Origin: Olsenella_K absiana
GTDB taxonomy: Bacteria > Actinomycetota > Coriobacteriia > Coriobacteriales > Atopobiaceae
DNA: 64,000 nucleotides
Reading direction: 5' to 3'
NCBI RefSeq assembly: GCF_036408855.1
Contig: NZ_JAZGJQ010000010.1
Coordinates: 7,973 to 71,972, forward strand
Shown: in pieces, positions 5,199-12,200 of the stretch
How the letters are laid out: each line of letters begins with the position of its first letter
Numbering within the stretch: position 1 is the stretch's first letter
Position numbers and translations under genes: made by a program
Notes under the pieces: model-generated
Seen by the model: the letters and a program-made list of their open reading frames with translations, nothing else
What the model was told of the DNA's origin: nothing
Database searches by the model: none

Positions 5199-5984
5199 CT
5201 AGCGCCGATCCCTCAGCGGCTCGGTCGCGATGGCGTCGTAGGCGAGCGGGCCGCGCGGGGCCGGGTGGTGGCTCCACATCAGGCTGACGGAAGTGACCCG
5301 CATCGTGGGGAAGGCCTCGGGCCCGAGCGCCGACAGCCCGGCGTTCGTCGTCGCGAGCAGGGAATCCAGCGGGTCGTCGCAGCCTGCGGAGGCGCCAGCC
5401 ACGCGCGACTGGCGGAACAGCGTCAGGTGCGGCGCGTAGGGGGCGGCGACGTCGACCCGCGACCCGAGCGTCGGCTGTCGGGCCAGTGCGGCGAGAAGGT
5501 CGCGCTGCAGCGCGCGAAGCGCGGAGCCACCTGGCGAGCCGGCGGCCTCTGGCGAGCCGGCACCCTCCGGCGAGCCGGCGGCCTCTCGCGAGCCAGCGTC
5601 CTTCTCGGCATGGACGCCGCGCCACAGGATGGCGCCCCTGCGCTTTGCGAACGCGCCCACGCCCCCGAGCGTCAGGTCGAACGGGGTGTGCCGCCCGACT
5701 GCGTCGAGAAGTGCCTCTCGGGCCTCGCGTTCTTCTCCGTGGCTGCATGGACCGAGGAACTCGAGCGTAAGGTGGAAGTTAGTGGGGGCGGTGCGACTCG
5801 CCTTGCGTAGCTGCGGCGCGATGGCCTCCTGTGTCCTGAGGAGCTCGGCGCTCCAGGCGGGGTCGGGGAGGATCGCGACGAACAGGCGCCTCAGGGGAGT
5901 GGCGTCATCGGTCGCGGTGGTCGCGGAGGTCGCCGACGCAGGCGCGATCGACGCAGGTGCGACCGACGCAGGTTCGACTACCAT
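5199..5984 (-). CDS. thpR: RNA 2',3'-cyclic phosphodiesterase (2H family, ThpR/LigT)
   Basis: 261 residues. It contains the two HxTL motifs that define the 2H phosphoesterase fold, HLTLEFLG near residue 70 and HLTLFRQ near 185. Family members hydrolyse 2',3'-cyclic phosphates on RNA ends and were first seen as 2'-5' RNA ligases. The chosen ATG has AAGGGG six bases upstream, and earlier in-frame starts lack this. Two low-complexity inserts stand out: an N-terminal run of VAPASIAPAS type, and a loop between the motifs built of about four GSPEAA-type units. These suggest repeat expansion in a tolerant loop. The longer family members lack such a loop. The gene stands alone, convergent with the cas1-cas2 relic. 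Confidence 0.85.
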   Translation of the reverse strand: MVVEPASVAPASIAPASATSATTATDDATPLRRLFVAILPDPAWSAELLRTQEAIAPQLRKASRTAPTNFHLTLEFLGPCSHGEEREAREALLDAVGRHTPFDLTLGGVGAFAKRRGAILWRGVHAEKDAGSREAAGSPEGAGSPEAAGSPGGSALRALQRDLLAALARQPTLGSRVDVAAPYAPHLTLFRQSRVAGASAGCDDPLDSLLATTNAGLSALGPEAFPTMRVTSVSLMWSHHPAPRGPLAYDAIATEPLRDRR

Positions 5985-6170
5985 CAGGAACCCCTTTCGA
6001 GACGTTGCCGGGCTCGCGGCCCCGGAGCACAGTTGCGCCGGCGCTATTCGACGACGTAGCCCGCCGCCTCGAGCGCCCGGCCGGTACCTAAGGGAGAACA
6101 TTATGCCGCTTGGCGCCCGGGGTGGGACTCACGGGGGCTCCGGTTTCGCGGCGCAACTCTCACGACGGGA

Positions 6171-6333
6171 TGGTGCATCTCCGGGAGTTGTGAACGGATT
6201 TCGACGCCCAGCGTCGACGGAGTGGAGAGCCGAGGTCGGCAGGGTGCGGCGGAATCGGAGAAACCGCAGTTGGCGTAAGTGCGGGGCCACCGCCGACGGC
6301 GGGGACCCGTCCATAACCGGGATTTTTGCACCA
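6171..6333. mobile_element. MITE-like inverted-end element M2
   Basis: The left end TGGTGCATCTCCGGGAGTTG then TGAACGG mirrors the right end CCCGTCCATAACCGGGATTT then TTGCACCA. It is 163 bp, with no coding capacity. Its core contains GGAGAAACCGCAGTTGGCG, related to the core of M3. Confidence 0.6.
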
Positions 6334-6414
6334 GCTGACGGTGTCGACTGCGCGTCGCTCGACGAGCTGGTCCGGAGCACCGTTCGAGCGCGGGTCCTTC
6401 TCCCCTTCGAGGGG

Positions 6415-6490
6415 CACCACCGTGGAGATCGGCGGGGAGCAGCTGGGCTGGGACACCACCGTGGAGATCGGTGGGGAGCAGCTGGGCGGG
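6415..6490. repeat. Tandem duplication, 39-bp period
   Basis: CACCACCGTGGAGATCGG followed by GGGGAGCAGCTGGG occurs twice in direct succession with one base change. It is not in a recognised gene. Confidence 0.75.
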
Positions 6491-6689
6491 CGGTCCTCTT
6501 GATCCACGCGGCGGCTCAGCCTGGACAAGCGGGCGATTCTCACCATGCATCGCCTTCGGAGTGGGCCGCTGAGCTGCGGCGAGCTGGCGCGGCGCATGTC
6601 GAAGATGACGCACACCGCGCTGGCGACCCACGCCGCCCAGACCGTCGCGTCCGTCTGGCCGGCCCCAACGCAACTCCGTGGGCGCGGGC

Positions 6690-6860
6690 GTGCACCTTTC
6701 CGAGTTATGGACAACCCCCTGACGTCCCGGTGCCCGCCGGGGGAGTCCGGCTGGCCGCGGTGCGCTGGGCGCCTCGAGGAAAACCAGTTGGCGGCCGCGA
6801 CCCGTCTCTCGTGGGCCCCGCGGCGTGGTCGGGAGCCGTCCATAAGGGGGAAATCTGCAA
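6690..6860. mobile_element. MITE-like inverted-end element M3
   Basis: The left end GTGCACCTTTCCGAGTTATG then GAC is inverted at the right end (GCCGTCCATAAGGGGGAAAT then CTGCAAC). It is about 171 bp. The core has GAGGAAAACCAGTTGGCGG, matching M2. A further hairpin (TGCAACTC...GAGTTGCA) sits on the right edge. Confidence 0.6.
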
Positions 6861-7069
6861 CTCTCAGGACCGGGGAGTTGCAGGGTGGCCCGAGGCGAAG
6901 CGCACCGACGCGGAGTTTCCGGCCCAGGGAGCGCTGGCCGGCCCGGGTGTCGCGGCGGCCCGGCGAGCGCTGGCCGGCCCGGGGTGATGAAGCGGCCCGG
7001 CCCGGGTGTCGCGGCACCCGGGTGAGCGCTGGCCGGTGCGGGTGTCGCGGCAGCCCGCTCCCGCGCCGC

Positions 7070-8140
7070 CTACTCGCTCTTCGCGACAACCGGTCCTTCT
7101 CGCGCGGGGGCGGCCGTGACGTCCGTGCCGTCGGAGGTAACCGTCACGGTGCCGTTGGCGCCCGTCCCGAGCACCTGTGCGCCGCTGGCGGCGAGCGCGT
7201 CGAGGACGTGCTGCGTGGGGTGGCCGTAGTCGTTGTCGATGCCGTACGAGATGACCGCGATTCTGGGGGAGAGCTGCGCGGCGAGGGAGGCGTCGGTTCC
7301 GGTGTCGCTGCCGTGGTGCGCGACCTTGAGCACGTCCACGTGCTCGCGCGCGTCCGCGCGGATCTCGTCCTTCGGAGCGTCGCCGGTGAAGAGGAACGAG
7401 GTGGAGCCGAAGCGCACGCGGATCACCAGGGAGTAGTCGTTGAGGTCCTCCGAGCTCAGCGAGTCGGAGGGGCCAAGGATCTGGACGTCGTAGCCCGCGG
7501 TCCCGGGTGCGACGATGTCCTTGCCGCGGCTGCCCGCGCGGATGGTGAGGCCCTTGTCCTCGACGGCGTCGAGAAACGCCTCGAAGGTCCTGGTGTTTGC
7601 GGCGACGGCGGGCGCCCACACCTCGCCGACGTCGAAAGCGTGCAAGACTTCGGCCATGCCGCCGATGTGGTCGGCGTGCGGATGGGTGGCGACGAGGTAG
7701 TCGATGCGTGTCCTGCCGAGGTCGCGGACCGCACGGACGACTGTGGGGCCGGCGTCCTGCGTGCCGGCGTCGATCAGCATGAGCTTGCCGTCGGGCAGTT
7801 CCACGAGCTCGGAGTCGCCCTGCCCGACGTCGAGGAAGCGCACCGTAAGCGTGCCCTCGGGAGGCGCGTTCGCGGCTTGCGTGTCCAGCGTCTGGGTGCC
7901 GTCGCCCGCGGCGGACGCCTGGGGGCGGCTCGCGTCTGCGGAGCCCTGCTGCGACGGGGCGGCCTGGTCCGGCTGGCCCGCCTGCTGGGACTGCTCCGCC
8001 TGCGTCTGTTGGGGCCCGGCGGCGCCGCCCGCGTCGACCTCGGAGCCGCCCGCGCCGGCGACGCCCACGAGCACGAGGAGCGCGAGCGTCACGAGGACGA
8101 CCCACAGCCTCCGGCGGATCTGCTTCTTGGTGCGTCGCAT
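7070..8140 (-). CDS. Exported ComEC/Rec2-like metallo-beta-lactamase domain protein
   Basis: 356 residues. A basic N-terminus (MRRTKKQIRRR) and one hydrophobic helix suggest an anchor or signal peptide. A Gln/Ala/Ser-rich linker of about 65 residues follows. The rest is a metallo-beta-lactamase fold with VRFLDVGQGDSELVELP, ATHPHADHIGGMAE (HxHxDH metal ligands), FTGDAPKDE and KVAHHGSDTG. These motifs are those of the ComEC C-terminal nuclease-like domain and its free-standing relatives. The role is probably extracytoplasmic cleavage of nucleic acid or phosphodiester substrates, by inference. ATG at 8140 is preferred because GGGGGG lies nine bases upstream. A full-length comEC is encoded separately in this window. 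Confidence 0.8.
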   Translation of the reverse strand: MRRTKKQIRRRLWVVLVTLALLVLVGVAGAGGSEVDAGGAAGPQQTQAEQSQQAGQPDQAAPSQQGSADASRPQASAAGDGTQTLDTQAANAPPEGTLTVRFLDVGQGDSELVELPDGKLMLIDAGTQDAGPTVVRAVRDLGRTRIDYLVATHPHADHIGGMAEVLHAFDVGEVWAPAVAANTRTFEAFLDAVEDKGLTIRAGSRGKDIVAPGTAGYDVQILGPSDSLSSEDLNDYSLVIRVRFGSTSFLFTGDAPKDEIRADAREHVDVLKVAHHGSDTGTDASLAAQLSPRIAVISYGIDNDYGHPTQHVLDALAASGAQVLGTGANGTVTVTSDGTDVTAAPAREGPVVAKSE

Positions 8141-8242
8141 GACGGCCATCCCCCCTGCCGCGGTCGCGCGGGGCCGCCGCGGCCGGCTGCCGGGGCGGCT
8201 CCATCGCGTGAAAGCCCCTGGCAATTATATTGCCGCCAGCCT

Positions 8243-8308
8243 CCTGCAAGCGGACCCGCCGAGCGCCGCCAGCAGCCTGCAAGCGGACCCGCCGAGCGCC
8301 GCCAGCAG
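8243..8308. repeat. 33-bp perfect tandem duplication
   Basis: Two identical 33-bp units beginning CCTGCAAGCGGACCCGCC lie upstream of the ComEC-like gene. The length is a multiple of three, but no gene is supported across it. Confidence 0.75.
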
Positions 8309-8586
8309 CCCGACGTTCTCGGGGACGGGGCGCCCGAACAGCCGCGCGAGCTGGGCGTGTGTCCGGGAGACTGTCGTACCCGGCGCCGCGTCCATGAAGG
8401 GAGGCGCCGCGGTCGGTGCCGGGTGCGACACGTCTGCGCCCGGAGGCGCCGTGTCCGGTCAGGCGGAGGAGGTCCCATGCGCTGCCTGGTCCTGCTCAGG
8501 GGCATCGACGTAGGAGGCCACAACAGACGTCATACGCTGCGTGACCGGAGGCGGGGCTGGTTCGCGAGGAGGAGCTGGTCCATGAG

Positions 8587-8760
8587 CTAGACCGCACCAG
8601 TCGCGTCCCAGCTGTCGGTGGAGTTGCCCTGGCGCTCGTGGTGGTCGCGCGGCGTCTTGTAGCAGTCGTGGTGGCCGCGCAGGATTCGGGGTGCGGCGCC
8701 CGGCGGGGGTCGCGACGCCGTCGGCGCTCAGGTACGTGCCAGCCTCGTAGTCTGCCGTGC
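8587..8760 (-). pseudogene. C-terminal remnant of an unidentified leftward gene, frameshifted
   Basis: Protein-like sequence ADYEAGTYLSADGVATP runs into a one-base frameshift near 8700. It resumes as ILRGHHDCYKTPRDHHERQG and NSTDSWDATGAV, then a stop. I cannot name the family. The upstream part dissolves into GC-rich repeats, including a second SADGVAT unit, so most of the gene is gone. It could also be a chance open stretch. Confidence 0.3.
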
Positions 8761-8772
8761 GGGCGAGGCCTT

Positions 8773-8802
8773 CGGGGCCCCGGGGCCCCGGGGCCCCGGG
8801 CC
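8773..8802. repeat. Tandem GGGGCCCC run
   Basis: Three to four uninterrupted 8-base units of CGGGGCCC. A self-complementary low-complexity tract, prone to slippage and assembly error. Confidence 0.7.
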
Positions 8803-8828
8803 GCCCGGTCGCAACGCCGTCTGCGGAT

Positions 8829-8982
8829 CGGTGCAACAGCGTCACTTATGGACGGATTTCCTGGAGCCGAGGCCACTTCGAAGCCTGGCCGATGGAGAAA
8901 GACCCGGTCGCCGAAGGATCTCGGCGACGGGCCGGCGTCCCGCAGGCCGCCGACCCGTCCATAACTCTCGATTTTGCAACGG
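8829..8982. mobile_element. MITE-like inverted-end element M4
   Basis: The left end CGGTGCAACAGCGTCACTTA then TGGACGG is inverted at the right end (CCCGTCCATAACTCTCGATT then TTGCAACGG). It is 154 bp, gene-free, with a core carrying GGAGAAAGACCCGGTCGCC. Confidence 0.6.
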
Positions 8983-9257
8983 GCGTCGCTCAGGGTTGCG
9001 CCGAGGCTCTCCCGCGCCCACCGCCGGTGCCCTCGGCGCCGGCCAGCCCCGCGCGCCCCCGCGCGCCCGGCCCGCCCCGCGCCCGGCCCGCCCGGCCCGG
9101 TCGCGCCGCGCCGGGTATCGAGAGGTTTCATGAGATGGCGGGGCGGATGGGACACGCGGCCCCGGTTGGCGTATCGTGCTGTCGATGGACCGAGGCCGCT
9201 CGGCGCGGGGCCGACGTCTCCGTGCAACGGTATCGCATAGGTAAAGAGGTGAACTGC

Positions 9258-10091
9258 GTGGACGCAAACACGGTTGAGTCGCCGTCTCGACCCGCCAGCC
9301 TGCAGGTCTGGAACACCCCCAGGCAGAAGACGCTCTTCATTCTGAGGCAGCTCGTCACCAAGGACTTCAAGCTCAAGTACCGCCGCAGCGTTCTCGGCGT
9401 GGTCTGGAGCGTCCTGAACCCGCTGCTCATGATGGTGGTCATGTCGTTCGTCTTCTCGTTCTTCCTGCGCTACGCGGAGATTCAGCACTACCCGCTCTAC
9501 CTGATCATCGGCAACATCACCTGGGCCGTCTTCGCCGACTCCACTAACTTCGGCGTGACGTCGATCATCGACGCGGCGGGCCTCCTCAAGAAGGTGAAGG
9601 TCAACAAGGTCGTCTTCCCGGTCGAGAAGGTCCTGTTCGCCATAGTCAACTTTGGGTTCTCGCTGGTGGCCGTCCTCATCGTCATGCTCTGGGAGGGCGT
9701 GGCCCCCACGCCGTACCTGCTGCTCCTGCCCATCGTGCTCGTGACCCTCATGGGCTTCTGCGTGGGCCTCGGCATGTTCCTGGGCGCGGCGGCGGTCTTC
9801 TTCCGCGACGTCATCCACCTGTGGGGCGTCATCCTCATGGCGTGGATGTACGCCACCCCGATCTTCTGGCCGCAGTCCATGATCAAGGACGTCCCGTTCG
9901 TGGTCGTCCAGAAGCTCATGTACCTGAACCCGATGTACAACTACATCAACTTCATGAGGAACATCTTCATCGACGGCGTGATGCCCGGGCCCAAGACCAT
10001 CGCCCTGTGCTTCCTGTGGGCGATCGTCTCGCTCGCCATCGGCGCCCTGGTGTTCCACAAGAACGAGCACAAGTTCATCCTGCACATCTAG
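9258..10091 (+). CDS. wzm: Polysaccharide ABC exporter, membrane permease
   Basis: 277 residues with six hydrophobic segments typical of ABC-2 permeases of the Wzm/TagG type. It pairs with the ATPase downstream to flip lipid-linked polysaccharide across the membrane. Motifs seen are the amphipathic interface region KDFKLKYRRSVLGVVWSVLN before the first membrane helix, and the periplasm-facing WPQSMIKDVP loop before the last helices. The GTG start has AGAGGTG upstream, and the longer in-frame extension is low-complexity and lacks such a site. It begins a module continued by wzt and two glycosyltransferases. The gene content resembles mycobacterial galactan export clusters. Confidence 0.9.
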   Translation: MDANTVESPSRPASLQVWNTPRQKTLFILRQLVTKDFKLKYRRSVLGVVWSVLNPLLMMVVMSFVFSFFLRYAEIQHYPLYLIIGNITWAVFADSTNFGVTSIIDAAGLLKKVKVNKVVFPVEKVLFAIVNFGFSLVAVLIVMLWEGVAPTPYLLLLPIVLVTLMGFCVGLGMFLGAAAVFFRDVIHLWGVILMAWMYATPIFWPQSMIKDVPFVVVQKLMYLNPMYNYINFMRNIFIDGVMPGPKTIALCFLWAIVSLAIGALVFHKNEHKFILHI

Positions 10092-10139
10092 CACTGCACG
10101 CCCAGCGCGAGGGCCGCGCGACAACTGCGAGGAGCGCCC

Positions 10140-10976
10140 GTGTCCGACACCACCGAAAGCCCGAGCCCCCAGCCCGGGGCAGGCCTCGACAAGAGGCCCG
10201 AGGCCATTCTCGGCCGACCCGAGATTCCCTCCGACGACGTGCCCGTCGTGATCGACGTGAGCCACGTCCAGATGATCTTCAACATGGCCTCGGAGGAGCT
10301 GGGCTCCCTCAAGGAGTACTTCATCAAGATCGCCCGCCACGAGCTCTTCTTCAAGGAGTTCCACGCCTTGGAGGACATCACCTTCCAGGTCCGCAGGGGA
10401 GAGGCCTTCGGCCTGGTGGGCACCAACGGCTCCGGCAAGTCCACCATGCTCAAGATCATCGCCGGCGTGCTCGAGCCCTCCAAGGGCACGGTCAGGGTCG
10501 ACGGCTCGATCGCGCCGCTGATCGAGCTCGGTGCCGGCTTCGACATGGAGCTCACGGCCAAGGAGAACATCTACCTCAACGGCGCGCTCCTCGGCTACTC
10601 CAAGGACTTCATCGACGAGAAGTTCGACGACATCGTGGACTTCGCCGAGCTGCGCGACTTCATGGACATGCCGCTCAAGAACTACTCCTCCGGCATGGTC
10701 GCCAGGATCGCCTTCGCGATCGCCACCATCACGGTGCCCGACGTCCTCATCGTCGACGAGACGCTCTCCGTGGGAGACTTCCTCTTCCAGGAGAAGTGCA
10801 TGAGGCGCATCCGCGAGCTGGTGGAGACCAACAACTGCACCGTCCTTCTCGTCTCGCACGACATCAGCCTGGTCGAGCAGATCTGCGACCGCGTGTGCTG
10901 GATCGAGCACGGCCACCAGCGGATGCTGGGTGCGACCGACGAGGTCTGCGCCGCGTACAAGGCACTGGGGGCATAG
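10140..10976 (+). CDS. wzt: Polysaccharide ABC exporter, ATP-binding subunit
   Basis: 278 residues, starting GTG after GAGGAGCG. Walker A GTNGSGKST lies near 94-102, the ABC signature is in NYSSGMVARIAF, Walker B is DVLIVDETLSVGD, and the switch histidine is in LVSHD. An N-terminal extension with an amphipathic SLKEYFIKIARHE segment is typical of Wzt/TagH ATPases. The protein ends soon after the nucleotide-binding domain, so it lacks the C-terminal carbohydrate-binding domain of E. coli O9a Wzt. Recognition of the glycan cap is therefore unlikely to be its task. It follows wzm by 48 bases and is one base from the next gene. Confidence 0.9.
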   Translation: MSDTTESPSPQPGAGLDKRPEAILGRPEIPSDDVPVVIDVSHVQMIFNMASEELGSLKEYFIKIARHELFFKEFHALEDITFQVRRGEAFGLVGTNGSGKSTMLKIIAGVLEPSKGTVRVDGSIAPLIELGAGFDMELTAKENIYLNGALLGYSKDFIDEKFDDIVDFAELRDFMDMPLKNYSSGMVARIAFAIATITVPDVLIVDETLSVGDFLFQEKCMRRIRELVETNNCTVLLVSHDISLVEQICDRVCWIEHGHQRMLGATDEVCAAYKALGA

Positions 10977-10977
10977 C

Positions 10978-12126
10978 ATGGGAGAGTCCGCGCCCTGGGG
11001 CATCGACGTCACCGTGGTGGTCCCCACCTACAACACCGAGCGCTTCCTCGACGAGGCGCTGACCTCCGCGGAGCAGAACTCCCGCGTGAACCTCGAGATC
11101 CTCGCCATCAACGACGGCTCCACCGACGGCTCGCTCGCGATCATGCGCGCCCACGAGCGCCTCGACCCGCGCGTCCGCGTGATCGACAAGCCCAACGAGG
11201 GCTACGGCGCGAGCGTGAACCGCGGCTTCCGCGAGGCGCGCGGCACCTACCTCGCGATCCTCGAGCCGGACGACTGGGTCGAGCCCCACATGTACGACGA
11301 CCTCTTCGAGTACGCCATGAGCTTCGACCTCAAGTGCCCGCCCGACGTGGTCAAGAGCCCCTACTGGCGCATCTGGATGCCCACGACCCCCATGGAGCGC
11401 CGGCTCTACTGCCCCTACTACCACAGGGTCAACCCCGCTCACCAGCCCTTCCGGGTGGAGGAGTGCCCGCGCATGGTGCAGCACCACCCCTCGATCTGGT
11501 CCGCCCTCTACCGCCGCGGCTTCATAGCGGAGAAGGACATCCGCCTCAAGGAGGCGCCCGGCGCCGGCTGGGTGGACAACCCCTTCTGGTACGAGACCAT
11601 GCTCCAGGCGGACACCATCGTCTACCTCGACAGGCCCTACTACTGCTACCGCGAGGACCTGCCGGGCTCCTCCTCGGCCAACCGCGTGCTCAAGCTCTCC
11701 TTCGAGCGCTGGAACGACATGTGCGACGTCTGCGACCGCCTGGGGGAGGACGACCCGGGCGTTCGCCGCGCCCTCGCGACCGTGGCCTTCCGCTACGCCG
11801 GCGAGGCGGTGGCGCGGGCGGGCCTCGAGGACGAGGAGCTCAAGGGGCTGATGGCGCAGATGTTCTCGCGCGTCGACGAGGACGTGATCCTCTCGCTCGA
11901 CAACGTCTCGCCGCAGCTCCGCGCCCTGGCCCTCAGGCTCAGCGGCCGCGAGGCGCCCAGGATCTCGCCTGCGGGCTACGCGCTGGGCCTCGTGCGGGAG
12001 TTCGGCTACGCGCTGAGCTGCAACGGCGTGGGGTTCGCCGCGGCGCAGACGAGGCTCTACCTCGAGCGCCGCAAGAGCCAGGACAAGCGCTCGGAGGGCT
12101 TCGCCGCCGAAGCCGACAAGAGCTAG
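10978..12126 (+). CDS. Family 2 glycosyltransferase
   Basis: 382 residues. A GT-A fold is shown by VTVVVPTYNTERFLDEAL near 11-28, INDGSTDGS near 44-52, and the metal-binding EPDDW near 96-100. It probably adds a sugar to a lipid-linked glycan at the cytoplasmic face, since there are no membrane helices. The donor sugar cannot be told from sequence. A C-terminal region of about 150 residues beyond the catalytic core is of unknown role. It starts one base after the wzt stop, so it is almost certainly cotranscribed with the exporter and serves the same polysaccharide. Confidence 0.85.
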   Translation: MGESAPWGIDVTVVVPTYNTERFLDEALTSAEQNSRVNLEILAINDGSTDGSLAIMRAHERLDPRVRVIDKPNEGYGASVNRGFREARGTYLAILEPDDWVEPHMYDDLFEYAMSFDLKCPPDVVKSPYWRIWMPTTPMERRLYCPYYHRVNPAHQPFRVEECPRMVQHHPSIWSALYRRGFIAEKDIRLKEAPGAGWVDNPFWYETMLQADTIVYLDRPYYCYREDLPGSSSANRVLKLSFERWNDMCDVCDRLGEDDPGVRRALATVAFRYAGEAVARAGLEDEELKGLMAQMFSRVDEDVILSLDNVSPQLRALALRLSGREAPRISPAGYALGLVREFGYALSCNGVGFAAAQTRLYLERRKSQDKRSEGFAAEADKS

Positions 12127-12200
12127 CGTCCGGGCACGGCGCCGGCACCCACCCTCGGGTGGACCGCCGGCGCAGCCCGGCTTACGACAGGAGTGATGAG

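Larger units (their letters stand above)
6102..7069. other. 968-bp gene-free region with two MITE-like elements and tandem repeats
   Basis: No frame here has convincing protein character. It contains elements M2 and M3, a 39-bp tandem duplication, and, from about 6928 to 7050, several imperfect copies of GAGCGCTGGCCGG plus GGTGTCGCGGC units. This is a repeat-rich boundary region between the thpR gene and the ComEC-like gene. Confidence 0.6.
8141..9257. other. Gene-poor interval with repeats, a decayed ORF tail and element M4
   Basis: Between the ComEC-like gene and the ABC permease I find no intact gene. It holds a 33-bp tandem repeat, a frameshifted leftward ORF tail, a run of GGGGCCCC units and element M4. 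Two genes diverge from this interval, so promoters for both should lie near its ends, but no clear -35/-10 pair is visible. Confidence 0.55.

Noticed and set aside
5641..6987. Plus-strand open frame of 452 codons across thpR and the repeat gap
   Set aside because: The first part is antisense to thpR and the rest translates repeats; no protein character.
8225..8431. Small leftward ORF upstream of the ComEC-like gene
   Set aside because: It consists largely of the translated 33-bp duplication and has no ribosome site or family resemblance.
8496..11027. Leftward open frame of 843 codons opposite the polysaccharide genes
   Set aside because: Shadow of wzm and wzt; Asp/His/Glu repeats typical of reverse-frame translation of GC-rich genes.
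11334..12200. Extension of the GlfT2-like gene to a start at 11334
   Set aside because: The upstream part lies inside the preceding glycosyltransferase gene in another frame. The ATG at 12201 has a ribosome site and gives the family's normal length.
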